Positions 10,512 to 22,000 of a stretch of 64,000 bases of DNA are shown here, piece after piece (the stretch's first letter is position 1; every line of letters starts with the position of its first letter). The DNA lies in NCBI GenBank assembly GCA_022496805.1, contig CM040089.1, forward strand, positions 46,484,372 to 46,548,371, given 5' to 3'. Made by a program: the position numbers and the translations under genes. The notes below the pieces were generated by a model that was not told the origin of the DNA, made no database searches, and worked only from the letters and a program-made list of their open reading frames with translations. The DNA comes from Pohlia nutans. Taxonomy: Eukaryota > Streptophyta > Bryopsida > Bryales > Mniaceae.

Positions 10512-11368
10512 CATGCACGACAAAGTCGACCATTCAAAAACAGCGTCTCCATGTTTTGCAGCGAAGAACAAGGCCGTCGATGGGCACATGAAACTCCCAG
10601 TATCGGTGACGGGAATGTTGGCTCATGGGCATGGGGACAAAAAATATGCGCACTATTCGTTGGACGTATATGCAGCTGACAGCAATCAAACCATTGGTTC
10701 CATTGCGAAGTTGCTGCGAGACCTAGAGAACCCCTCAAAGGCAGTGAATCCAAGCACTTTATTCTTAGGAGCCGATACAACGGAGCTATATAAGGCAATA
10801 CTTGCAAGTTCTGAAGAGTGTATTACGTCAATACGATTCAACCCTGCAGCACCAACGGAGCCGTTCCAGAAGTTGCCCCCAATTCTACACGTCCAACTAG
10901 ACAATTGTTGGAAGGACAACAAGAGCCGTCATGTGAAATGCTTCTGGTCACTTCTAGTAGCAAAAGGCGTTTTTGAAGAAATTCAAGTCTCTTTCCTTGT
11001 GGTCGGACATACGCACGACGATGTTGATGCGTCCTTTGGACGTTGGTGCATGAAACTGCAAGAGGGTGATTATCCCACCATTCCGTTGTTGATGAAGTCG
11101 TACATGGATTTAGATGACGAACGATTCATCCCGGCATAGATTGAGGAAGTACCGAATTTCAAATCCTTCATCGTTGGATATATAAGCGATGACGACCTGA
11201 TCGGACATTCAAAGGGCCGACAATTTTGATTCTACAGAGACGGGACTGGGTGGCCACTGATGCAATATAAATTGCGTTGTACCGATGAGAAGTGGAGGCC
11301 AATAAAGGGCATAAAATTATGGAAAGAAGACGCAAAAGGGAAGCCGGTACTGCCCAGCGGAACTCCGT
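10512..11368 (+). pseudogene. DUF7869-type protein, central fragment, broken by transposons
   Basis: The frame from 10513 encodes HVQLDNCWKDNKSRH and FLVVGHTHDDVDASFGRW, the hallmark (D-N...HTHxDxD) of DUF7869 proteins, which I recall as transposon-associated proteins of mosses, algae and animals. Their biochemical role is not established. After an in-frame TAG (11137-11139) the same frame continues VGYISDDDLIGHSKGRQF, then a second stop, then MQYKLRCTDEKWRPIKGIK and ends at PSGTP exactly where a CACTA-like terminus begins. Its 5' edge coincides with another CACTA-like terminus. A candidate for the missing C-terminus lies at 30439-31347 on the same strand. Confidence 0.7.
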
Positions 11369-11539
11369 CACTACTAGAAAATCGTGACCAAATCAACAGA
11401 AAATCAACTGATTTCTGTTGTTTCGGGCACTGCAATGACCGATTTCACTAATTTTTAAACTTTTTGTAAAAATCAACAAATTGTTACCTACTTTCTGTTG
11501 ATTTGAATAGTGCGATGACCACATCAACAAAATTTTAGT

Positions 11540-12175
11540 GAATCTGGAATCTTTTGGAATCTTTTTGGAATATTCTGGAATAGTCTGCAATCCGTTGGAA
11601 TATTTCAAGAATATTCGGAATCTTTTGCAATTTATGGACTCGACTACGTATGTTTATAAGATTTTGGAATGTTATTATACCATAGCAGTAGGGCAAGGTT
11701 GGTATATTGATGCCAAATAATTAATTAACTCTCGAAACTATGAGTCATGATTTCAAACCATTTTCCACTTTTGAGTAAGCCCTTTTTGATACAATATTTG
11801 TTGAATACAATTATTGTACAAGATGTGAATTTTTTAATAAACTTGTGTTTCACTATTAAGTTAATGCCTAGAATTTTTTTGATCAATTCAAGTTGCAATT
11901 AAAAAGTTATTTTTCAAAAGGTGATTCTTTTTTGAGTTTTGGGTAATTTCGAGCACCTATGACAAATAGATCCAATTGGTTTTAAATTCTTTATACAAAT
12001 TCTAAACAAGATTGTGAACATAATCCCCAAAGTTGAAAAACATCAAAACACAAAATTATGACTCTCAAAACACTTAAAACATTTAAAACACCCTCATTTG
12101 GGCAACATTTAAAACTCCATGGTTGAAGTTCTATGTACTTTGAAAGTCTTTTTAACTTAATCATTCACAATTTAA
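11540..12175. other. AT-rich CACTA interior, no gene
   Basis: Starts with a run of GGAATMTT words (11547-11632), reminiscent of a similar run at 36225-36298 in another element. The rest is AT-rich with no frame worth calling. Confidence 0.4.
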
Positions 12176-12329
12176 CCCCTAAAGGACCAGGGTGTATTGA
12201 ACTTAGCTCTTGTTTTCTTGACTAGCTCTTGTAGCAAGCTCAATTATGCCTTATTAGTGTGGGGTAATTCTGACGATCGACACCGTTGAAACTAAAGAAG
12301 ACTTACGTAGCTTTTTTATGAAAAAAAGA

Positions 12330-13782
12330 TCAACAAAATCGCACAATTTTTGAGAAATGCCACTGTTGAGAAGATTGATGGAACTTGTTTGGGGTATTTT
12401 GTACACATGCTGGAATTAGCCACAGGAGATGGAATGCTGAGAGGCTGCGAAGGTGGTGAGGGGAGTGCAATCGATTGTATGGAGAGGTGATCGCTGCAAC
12501 AATACGAGATCTGGCATATAGTGTTGCTGGGAGCCGGATGCTTGGCAAAGATCGGTTCGTGAGGCAGCATTGTGTGCACAACTCGTAGTGGTACTCAGAT
12601 GTGAGGCAAGACTAATCTGTCTAGCAGGGAGGCAGTAGCACATTAGATCCGAGTGAGGACTGAGTATTTCAGGGCCTGGAAGCCTGATTTGTGTAGACTG
12701 AGCATGCTGGGGCAGATCGGCTTTGGATCACCACAGGAGACGCTGATACTCCACCGGATCTGCATTTTCTGAGCATGCTGGGGCATACCCGGAGGTTCAG
12801 CGCACTGAAGGTGATCCACAGTATCGCACTGAAGAGGCGGTCCATTCCAGATCTGTGCACCCTCCCCGCACATACAATGTTTCTGGCAGTTGCGATCAAA
12901 TTCTTTGAACGCTTGTAGCAGCGATCAGTCAACATACAAGTCGTCCCTCCCGCACTCCCCAGACCCACCGATCTACGCCACAAACAAGATCAGGAAGCTT
13001 ACGCAGGCGCCGGGAGCGCCACAGCAGTATCAACACCGTCTTCAACCTTCTCACATAAGTCTACTCTTTCCCCTTCTCTCAGATTCACTTGCTTCTTTTT
13101 TTCTCACCAACCGCATTATTCACCATTCCATTACTGATAGCTTCACTCACTGCTGCTGCCGTGATCTTGGCGTTCAAATTCAATCATTTCTTCAGCATCC
13201 TAACATACATTCCCTAGCTAGTTCTGTCAGATATCCACAGATCTATTGCCCGAGTATAGCTCACCGGAAGCACGGAGATTTCCCCAATCAAACTGCTACG
13301 CCAACGTATAGGCTTACTTCAAAGCCAATATCTCATCGCAACCAGAAGATCGAAGATCTTACTCGCTGGACATCAGCAGGAGAATACCTGCCCTCCGCAC
13401 CCAGCCAGGAAAACTGCCTTCAAACTGCACCCAAATGCTCGCCGTGTCAAGAAGTTGCAGCACTTGGATCAGTGATCAACTCCCCCGACAGTAGACTCAC
13501 TTACAACTCCGGCAACCCAATCCCAAACAGGCTGAATTGTGGCAAGATAGCCATAAATTCAACCTACGCACTAAGGTACGCTTTCCAAACCCTAATTCCC
13601 TACTATCATCCTTACACTAACTTTCGCTCCTTTTTTGCAAGGATTCAGCATATTGCCCAACAACCGCCTTCAGATCGTAATTCCCAGCAGGAGGATTCGA
13701 GCAACCCCAGCAGCGCCCCAACCTTACATTATCTGCCTCAACACAAAACTAAAGGCCTGCGGAGGAACAACATAATTCGGAC
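12330..13782 (+). other. Probable LINE 5' untranslated region
   Basis: More GC-balanced than the flanks and leading into the ORF1 start. A phrase CTGAGCATGCTGGGGCA occurs twice (about 12703 and 12769). A 311-codon open frame (12890-13825) overlaps the ORF1 start but has no recognisable domain and an untypical composition, so I do not call it a gene. The exact 5' end of the LINE is not visible. Confidence 0.4.
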
Positions 13783-16014
13783 ATGGACGTTGATTCGCCA
13801 TCTGCCAACCTTAAGCGTCTGTTAGAGGCTAAAGCAGCCCGCGAAGCCAAACATGGAGGCGGGAAGAAATCCAAAAACAGCGCGGACGGTACCAGCACCA
13901 TTGATCATGAGAACCTAGTACTCGAAGACAACACAAAACGAAGGCAACATACACAAGAAGAGCATGCACAGCGTACCGATTCCAACCAACGTGAGCGCAG
14001 CCGGAAAGAGCAATCGGATATGGTCCTGTCCAAGCGCATAGCAGACCTCCGCACCGACGGTCGACACCAAAGAGGACTCAACGGCAACCAGCCAAACTAC
14101 TCCAACCCAGAAGGCGTGCAGAACTACAACAACCGCGACAGGCCGCAGAACCGGGAAGGAAGGCAGCGGGGCGAACTCGCTGCAAATGGAGGCGAAGAAA
14201 CCAGGAGCAGCAGGGACACAAGCCGTGAGCCAGGAAGGCGCGACCCCCCCAAGGAGGCACCGGAGAACAACAGCAGAGCCAAAGGAGGGTATAGCAACAG
14301 CAAGGGCAAAACTACAGGGGAGCAGGGAGCAAAGCAAAGCCAGAGAAATATAGACGATGAAGACCAGAGCGGGGAATCGGAGACTCAAGAAGAGAGGCAC
14401 AAAGGAAAGCAAAAACAAGGCAGGACAGATGACCTAAAATTCGACCTCTCCAAAGAAACAGAGTCTTTAAACTCTAAGCCTAAAGGCAAAATCGTGGCTA
14501 TAGGACCACGAAACCCAATGTTTTGGATGGGTTTCAAGACCATGGAAAAATTGGGCCGGGAAAGGGGTGAAGACGTCCTATTCATGGATGAGACACTAGA
14601 GGACATGATTACTAGGGGAATGCCCGCCAACGAAGCCGAAGAAGTGTGGGATGCAACCGTGGCCTTCCCACGAACACCCCAAATGCTATACCCCATAGTG
14701 AGAGAAGATGGGATTTTAGGCCAACATTACAACCTCACTCAAATCCCATTTGAGATCCCGGTTGACCCTACCACCGGCTTGGCATTAGACTTCCATGTGG
14801 AAGTACACTTCGAAGTACACATGGAAAATCCCATCTTACATGATATTGCCAAGGCCTTGATCACCCAAAGGTTAGCAAAAATGAACATTCCATTGGGCAC
14901 TAGCATCATAGACCCAATGGCGGTACTATGCTTTAGTACTAAGAGAGGTGGACAAAGAGGTGTATGGAACGGAGTTGTTAAACTCCATCTCCTTCACCCC
15001 GAGAAAGATGGCATTGATTTGCTCAAGGGATTACGTCCCTTCATCCTAAACCTAGACACACTTGATGGAGTCCCCATAAATGTACTAGGGAAGGTTTGCA
15101 AGAGCTTCAATAGTGTTTCCAAAAACACTAATCTCTCCATAAAAATTAAAAGTGAGAACCTTGCAAACACCACCGCTAGTGAGTTGTTTTATGATGTTTT
15201 GAGGAATAGTTTCCTCAAAACGCATGACTTCGAAATCCTTGATGTACAAAAAGGCACTCTTGAGAGCCATGCCTTCATTTTGGCACCAACCCCCAAGCAA
15301 GCGGAAAAAATCAGACTTTTCCATATGGCCACCAACCATGAAATTATCTTACCTCAAAAAAAACTAAACTATGCTCCACGCATTACTCCGGAGGCTAGGG
15401 CTAAAAAAGATGCCTTAACATTGACTCTCTCTCATCTACCCATCTTGAAAACGGTGGTTGATACCACCGAGGCCATCACCAAAACCATGGAGAGTAAAAA
15501 CATAGCCTCCATTTGGTTTCATAGAGAGGTTGGAACAATGCATAATGGGAGTGCTAATGTGCAATGCACAAATCCCATTGTGTACCGTTCATTTCTCAAC
15601 AAAACACATGTGATTGGAGGCCAATATGTGGAGTTTGCACCACATAGGAGGAGTTTAGGAGGATCGGAGCCACCCACAAAGGAGCAAATTGAAGCATGGG
15701 GCTTCAACGACATCAACACCGCTTTGGTAAATACCGTTACAACTCTTGTTTCTTCAACACCCCCCATCACCAAAGAGGATGTCATTTCAATTATGGAAGA
15801 AAGCAATAAAAACATGAGAGAAGAAAACAAAAAGATGAAAGAAGATATGGAAATGACAATGGAAAGAAAAATGAAGGAAGACCGGCTCATCAATGATGCC
15901 AAACATGAAGAATTACAAAACAAGATGGATTTTATTCAAGACACTCTCATGTTGGCACTCAACACCCTCCAAGAAATGAAAGGAGCAAGACCAACCCTAA
16001 AAAATGTGGAGTGA
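13783..16014 (+). CDS. LINE ORF1 protein (743 aa), intact
   Basis: Likely the nucleic-acid-binding ORF1 protein that packages the LINE RNA. Residues 1-230 are charged and apparently disordered (K/E/R/N/G-rich). The middle (about 310-560) looks globular, with alternating hydrophobic patterns that could be an RRM-like fold, though I cannot confirm this. Residues about 660-735 form a predicted coiled coil (EESNKNMREENKKMKEDMEM). No zinc knuckle is visible. Start is ATG 13783; the frame ends in TGA 16012-16014. Its last 100 nt overlap the next frame in a -1 relation. It is more GC-rich at its 5' end than the rest of the LINE. Confidence 0.75.
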   Translation: MDVDSPSANLKRLLEAKAAREAKHGGGKKSKNSADGTSTIDHENLVLEDNTKRRQHTQEEHAQRTDSNQRERSRKEQSDMVLSKRIADLRTDGRHQRGLNGNQPNYSNPEGVQNYNNRDRPQNREGRQRGELAANGGEETRSSRDTSREPGRRDPPKEAPENNSRAKGGYSNSKGKTTGEQGAKQSQRNIDDEDQSGESETQEERHKGKQKQGRTDDLKFDLSKETESLNSKPKGKIVAIGPRNPMFWMGFKTMEKLGRERGEDVLFMDETLEDMITRGMPANEAEEVWDATVAFPRTPQMLYPIVREDGILGQHYNLTQIPFEIPVDPTTGLALDFHVEVHFEVHMENPILHDIAKALITQRLAKMNIPLGTSIIDPMAVLCFSTKRGGQRGVWNGVVKLHLLHPEKDGIDLLKGLRPFILNLDTLDGVPINVLGKVCKSFNSVSKNTNLSIKIKSENLANTTASELFYDVLRNSFLKTHDFEILDVQKGTLESHAFILAPTPKQAEKIRLFHMATNHEIILPQKKLNYAPRITPEARAKKDALTLTLSHLPILKTVVDTTEAITKTMESKNIASIWFHREVGTMHNGSANVQCTNPIVYRSFLNKTHVIGGQYVEFAPHRRSLGGSEPPTKEQIEAWGFNDINTALVNTVTTLVSSTPPITKEDVISIMEESNKNMREENKKMKEDMEMTMERKMKEDRLINDAKHEELQNKMDFIQDTLMLALNTLQEMKGARPTLKNVE
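15999..16005 (+). promoter_or_regulatory. Candidate -1 frameshift heptamer A_AAA_AAT
   Basis: In the ORF1 frame the codons read CTA AAA AAT, so 15999-16005 is a correctly phased X_XXY_YYZ site. A -1 slip here leaves ORF1 four codons before its stop and enters the linker frame (codon starts divisible by 3), which is open from 15909. An imperfect AT hairpin follows (AGTAGAATA 16028-16036 with TATTCTACT 16064-16072, inner TAGTAT/ATACTA), but it starts 22 nt downstream, further than the usual 5-9 nt. A simple indel in the A-run would give the same picture. Confidence 0.4.
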
Positions 16015-17306
16015 TTGAAGACCTCATAGTAGAATACATAGTATTTACTAGATACTACAGTATTATTCTACTGCATAGTATAGTATACTTACTAGTCTAC
16101 TCATACAATACTACTTATACACTCTTAGTATATAGTATATTATACCCTCAAAAAAAGACCAAAAAAATACAGATACCAATACGGTATCTATATACAAAGT
16201 ATGTATCCAAAAAAAATACCAAAAAAATAATAAAAAGGTATATACATATACCAAACAAATACATGTCTAGATACAGAACTTTTATACAAAATACGCATCC
16301 AAATAATATACCAAAAACAAAGTATAAAACAATAATACAGACTTATACTAAAGACAATATACAAACACATATCAATATACAAAAAACCATTATACCAAAC
16401 CAAAACAAAAAAAACACCAAAAAAATTTTTAAAAATTTAAAAATAAATAATAACACACCAAAAAATCACACTCTTAAAAACTCAAATACTAAAACCCAAA
16501 AACACATAATCAAAATAACAACATACACCACAAAAAATAATAAAAACATAAATAAAAATACAAAATACAAAAATCACACAATATTAAAACACCACAAAAA
16601 ACCAAAAACATACCATTATAAAAAACACAAAAACAACCCAAAAATCACAAAAACATACATACCAATAAAATCAACAAAAAAATATACACTAATACACCAT
16701 CTTGGAAACCTCAAGTTGGGACTTAAATTACTTGGGAACTTCAAATTCAAACTTGAACTACTTGGGAATCCCAAGTTCAAAATTGGGCTAAATGAAAACC
16801 CCAAATTCGAAACAAAAAAACACCAACAACCTTACATAAATCAAATAAATCACAAAAAAAATTAAAAAATAATAATAATAATAATAAAACCCAATATTAA
16901 TAGCACAATGTACAAAATAAAAACCTACCTTCTTAAAAATAAAATACTTTCCCAACACCTTTTACTTTTTGCAGAAAAGGCTACAAATACCACTACAAAT
17001 ACCAATTCATATATCAATTTAAAAACCAATAAAAACATACACACAAATATCAAAACAAATATATACACCCCTACAAATGCCAATACAAACACCAAAATGA
17101 AAATAAAAATAAACACTAACATAAATACCAAAACCAATACCAAACTAAAAACAAATAAAAAAGACATAATAATCTCTCACAAATACAAACAACACACAAT
17201 AATAATAATAATAAGAATAATAATAATACACAAAACAAAAAGAAATATCAAAAATCCCAAAAAAAAATACCCCAACAAAAATAAAAAAAACCAACAAACA
17301 AAATAA
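16011..17306 (+). pseudogene. A-rich linker reading frame of the LINE (about 430 codons)
   Basis: In the frame -1 to ORF1 there is one stop only (TAA 16863-16865) between 15909 and 17304, although the DNA is A/T-rich and full of TAG and TAA words in the other frames. There is no ATG at its start: the first codons can be reached only from ORF1. The first 45 residues are hydrophobic (Y, I, V, L; for example SIVYLLVYSYNTTYTLLVY) and could form a membrane-like helix; the rest is K/N/T/I/Y-rich. A 10-residue repeat lies at 16701-16814. An ATG at 16908 opens the second part. I know no domain for it. Either a real translated linker or a product of composition bias. Confidence 0.4.
16701..16814 (+). 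repeat. Three-and-a-half copies of a 30-nt (10-residue) in-frame repeat
   Basis: Units begin at 16701, 16731, 16761 and partly 16791 and read LGNLKLGLKL, LGNFKFKLEL, LGNPKFKIGL and NENPKFE in the linker frame. The pattern LGNxKfxxxL is kept and the unit is a multiple of three. Confidence 0.7.
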
Positions 17307-17308
17307 AT

Positions 17309-17383
17309 GGACTCGGCCTAACGGCCTCGTCCAAAAAAAACAACAACAACAACAACAATGGACTAGGCCTACCGGGCTAGTCC
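17309..17383 (+). other. Twin hairpins separated by a CAA repeat
   Basis: 17309-17332 folds as GGAC-tc-GGCC-TAAC-GGCC-tc-GTCC, and 17360-17383 as GGACTAG-g-CC-TACC-GG-g-CTAGTCC. Between them lies AAAAAAAA(CAA)6. These are the only GC-rich islands in more than a kilobase. They follow the linker stop (17304-17306) by two bases. Read in the ORF2 frame both give WTRPxGLV. Confidence 0.6.
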
Positions 17384-17406
17384 GTAATAAACAAAGAAAA
17401 AAGTAA

Positions 17407-19002
17407 AAAGTAAAAATAGCCCATAAATCTCCTCTAAAAAGAAATTTTTTGCACCAAATATTAATATTATGCGGTGACATTGAAACAAACCTAGGGCCCA
17501 TGCCCGACTTACTAAAAACACATCCACCCACACATAAAAGAAGATCCAGAATATACTTTATACCAAGCACAATTAAACTTCAACCAGAGTACCAACATTT
17601 AGCAAAACAATTCTCACCTATCCTAAACATAACACATCCAAAACACGCAGAAGCTAGCAATGACTATCCACACATATCAAATTACATATACCGAAACCAA
17701 CATCATCCACCCCCAAGAATACTATACGCACTCATCATCACAATTAGTCCATCAAAAGAAACATGTGACCAACTTCTAATACAAATTTCAAACCCTGATT
17801 GGACAACACTATTACTAGAAAAAATGTCACTATTACAAAACCCGCCTGAAAGACACATCTCAACTAAACACCCACACACAGAATTCATAGAAAATAACCA
17901 AAATTTAATAAACCCACCAAATACCATCCATAAAGAAATCTACAATTTTATTCATCAACACAACGATACTATAACCCTCCAAAACATGACTGATAAATTC
18001 CCTTTTCTTCCTATCAACTTATTAGAAGAAACCTTAAAAATATATGAACCACTACATGAATATACTCATCCCCCACCACTTCCAAACATACCCACACTAC
18101 ATCCACAAGAAATACATACAACAAATTATAATACAAGATTTAGTACATGGAATGGCTTATCACTGAATACGGCTCTCCCAAACCTACATGAACTTATTGC
18201 CAACACCCCTGATGAACCCGCTATCATCACAATACAAGAAACTAAATTAACCGCTACAAAATCCACAAAATACATACAAAACCTATTCCCGAAATACAAA
18301 CTTATTTTTAATAACACACACGCTCTAACAAGATGTATGCAACAAAGAATACCATACGTTCCCACAAGAGGAGGTCTCCTCACACTAATACACCAAAAAT
18401 ACGCATATCCCGACAATATCACCAAAATCCCAACCCCCAAAGAAATATCACCATATATACAAATAGTAAAAATAGACAACAAGCCACTACAAACTTGGCT
18501 AATTCTTCACATATATATGCCATCACATGCAGAGGACATACAATATATACTACTGATTCAACAAAACATAACTCAACAAATCAATGCACATCCAAATACC
18601 ATACACATATTGTGCGGTGACTTTAACAGAGATATAGCACTTATTGGACGACAAAATGGAACGGACAAGACCCCACCACAAACAGAAGACATCGAATGAA
18701 GAACATTTACAAATAATCTCCAATTAGAATACATCCCAACAGATTCCCCATATTCCAGACAAGGGGGACAAAACTATAATCAAACCAGCCTAATAGATGG
18801 ATACTACATTAAAACTCCAGATAATACTCTATACATATCAACCACAGCAATGACCACAACCTTAATTCTGACCACTCACCAGTAACATTACACATACCAC
18901 CAAACAAATTACTAGCAAGACCTATACCAATAGCAAATAAAACATTGAGAATTCTTAACCCCATACCACAAGAAAATATAGAAAAATTCAAAATAGAATA
19001 TT
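17407..19002 (+). pseudogene. LINE ORF2, 2A-like leader and endonuclease part
   Basis: The frame opens after TAA 17404-17406 with no ATG until 17500, just past the 2A-like motif. An apurinic-type (EEP) endonuclease follows: TWNGLS, IQETKL, CGDFNRD, IDGYY and SDHSPV, the metal-binding and catalytic set that nicks target DNA for target-primed reverse transcription. A TGA (18697-18699) interrupts it after GDFN, and a frame change before 18861 is needed to reach SDHSPV, so this copy is not translatable as one protein. Confidence 0.8.
17458..17499 (+). other. 2A-like (stop-carry-on) motif, Pro to Leu at the key position
   Basis: Reads ILILCGDIETNLGP directly before ATG 17500 (Met-Pro). The 2A consensus is D(V/I)ExNPGP followed by Pro. 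Everything fits except NLGP in place of NPGP (CTA for CCN). 2A motifs are known at the N-termini of some animal and trypanosome LINE proteins. In this copy the change should abolish ribosome skipping. Confidence 0.65.
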
Positions 19003-22000
19003 TTGAAGAAAAACTCACTACAAATAAATGAACTTATCACAATACTATCAAATGATCAGCTAACAAACGACCAATGGCAAACATCATGCTCAAAACTAGA
19101 TCACATGATACAAAAAATATCTGACAAAATTCAAGAAACTTGTAGTGCACCTCCATTACCGACACTAACAAATCGCGCCTCACAACAAGGAGGATTCTTA
19201 CCAAGAAAACTACAAAAAACATGGAAAAAACATCTATCCACCTACCATTTAATTAGAAAAACAATTTACATAACAAAAAATATACAAAATTGGCAAACAC
19301 ATCCAATAATCGAAGAACTAAAAACCCACACAAATGTAACCATCCCTCCACTCCCAACACAAGAACATGATCAACAAGAATGGACCAAACTATTAGTAGA
19401 AATAGCTAAGACAGCAAAAATACAAGCCCGTAAAATCACCACAAAATATACCCAAAGTTGTATAAAAAAGGCAATACTAAAATACAGACAATTATACGAC
19501 AAAAGCCCAAAAAAAATAAACAAAAAAGTTTTCAAAAATCAAGAAACACCACCATTAGACTGCATTCTAGATAGAAACAACAACATTCTAACCAACCCAG
19601 AAGACATAGCAAATGAAATACATACACAACAATCAATTAGTAATAGACCTACAGTACCAACATGTTACTACTAACCCGAACACCCAGCACAATGCACTTG
19701 CGGAGTAAGACAATACCCATGGCACGACCTTGATGGCTTTGTAATAGAAAAAAGAGGAAATCCACAAATACCACTGCACAAACACTTTGATCAAGAAATA
19801 TACGAAATGTGCCTAAAACACCTATCTAACAACAAAACACCAGGCCCAGACAAAATCCCCAACTCAATACTAAAAAACATGCCCGAAAGCTTCCATAAAT
19901 TACTCTTTTTATTTTTCTCTCATTGCTACAAACAAAAACAAATCCCAGCCTCATGGAAAACAAGTCTAACCATACTACTGTATAAAAAAGGAAATCCCGC
20001 ACAATTGCCAAACCACAGACCAATAGCACTTGCAAATACAATATACAAATTCTTCACTAGTACACTGACACACATATTATCAGCATACGGTGAAAAATTC
20101 CAAATTTTACACGATAGTCAGGAAGGATTCAGAGCAGAAAGAAGTACAGCCAGACAATTACAACTCCTCATAGCAGCACTAGAGGACGCAAAATTTACAA
20201 ATCAAGACATATACCTATTATATATAGACTTTAAAAATGCATTTGGCTCATTAGACCACGCAAGACTCCTAACTATAATGAAAGACCTTGGATATCCAGA
20301 AGATGCAATAATGCTAGTTGGAAACATCTACTCCCATTCAAACACCATATTTATTGGTGAACACTTTGGCAAAACAAAACCAATACCGATTCAAAGAGGC
20401 ACCATACAAGGAGACACACTTAGCCCATATCTTTTCATAATTTTTCTCGAACCACTCTTGAGATGGCTACAAAGAGGGGAAAACGGATACACATTTGGTA
20501 CATCAAAAATAAAAATCAGCTCTACAGCATACGCAGATGACTTGGCAGCCATATCAAATAATATAAAATCACTACAAACACAAATAAATAAAATTGATAA
20601 ATTCTGTGAATGGGCAGGCATGGACTTGGGAGTTACAAAATCTGCTGTCACTGGTTGCCCGAACAAAACCAAAATGCAACCAAACAAATTTAAAACCCAC
20701 ATGTCAAACCAAAAAATCAGATACAGAGACCAAACACTACCAGTACTCCACCAAAATGAACCCTATGTATACTTGGGCATACAATTAGTTCCATCACTAA
20801 AATGGAAACTCCAAACACATATCACCACAACTAAAATAATAGACCAATGTAAACAACTATCAAAATGCCCTGCCACTATTAAACAAAGAATCAATATGGT
20901 GGACACAGTAATCAGAGCAGGTATAGCCTACAGCTTCTTTGCAGTCCCATACTCACTACCAACCATTAAAAAACTCGACAAGAAAATTATTGCAATCCAA
21001 AAAACAATATGCGGACTACCTAAAAGCACCGCAAACATAATAACTCAACTTCCTCATGATTTATTTGGACTAGAAGCTTTCTCTCTAAAAAATGCTTACC
21101 TCAGATGCATTGGTGAACAACTTCGAAATGCACTTAACGACAAATGGAGACTAGGAATAATCTATAAAGGACTAATACAACACATACTTGCTAGAGCAGG
21201 TGGTGCAGAAGACATTCCAAGAATTAAACGCCAAGATTGCATTACATCACCAACAACACGAACACTATTCCTTCTGAAAACAGCAAGTGATATACACCTA
21301 AAAAGCACAGAAGAAAATTTCCAACTCCACATGACCGATTTAGAAAAAGAATGGCGATCTACAGTCATAAACGAACTTCCACATTTAGACCCAAAACTCT
21401 CCATCAAATTGCTATATAAACTAATGGCACATAATATTTACAATATAAATCAAATCACCCTTCCCAACGGTACAAAACTAATGTCACCAGAAGAACTCAA
21501 AATATACTACCAAAATCCAACTAAACTAGACAAAAATGCACTAAAATTAGCATAACAACTCTTATGTGAACCAAAATGTACCCAAGATTGCCCAAATACA
21601 TGCCGAATACACCTACCACCCCGTACACTAAAAGAAAAATATAAAATATATAACTACATAATAATACCAAGAACACCAATAAACCCTGTACAACTCCCTC
21701 AACCTCCACAACCACAACAACCAGCCCCACCACAAAACATAAAAAACGATCCCTTAAGATTCTCCATTCGCACAATACTAAACCACAAAACAATTACAAC
21801 AAAGGACAAATATAAAATATCTGAAAAATACAACACCTACCTATGTCAATGGATAGACTCAAACCACATAACATACAATAAATGGTTAGAACAACGCGAA
21901 CTATTTCCACTAAATCTACCAACAGCAATACACCATAATCTAAACCTACTTACAAAATATTACACAGATTATAAAAACAAACACTATCAAAATACCATAA

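Noticed and set aside
12890..13825. 311-codon open frame before LINE ORF1
   Set aside because: No domain, overlaps ORF1 start in another frame, and lies in probable 5' UTR.
16011..16865. Linker frame as an independent gene starting at GTG
   Set aside because: Eukaryotic initiation at GTG in this context is unlikely and no ATG is near; treated as an extension of ORF1 instead.
17145..17570. Minus-strand frame rich in C, F and Y across the twin hairpins
   Set aside because: It is the complement of the A-rich, CAA-repeat sense strand; composition artefact.
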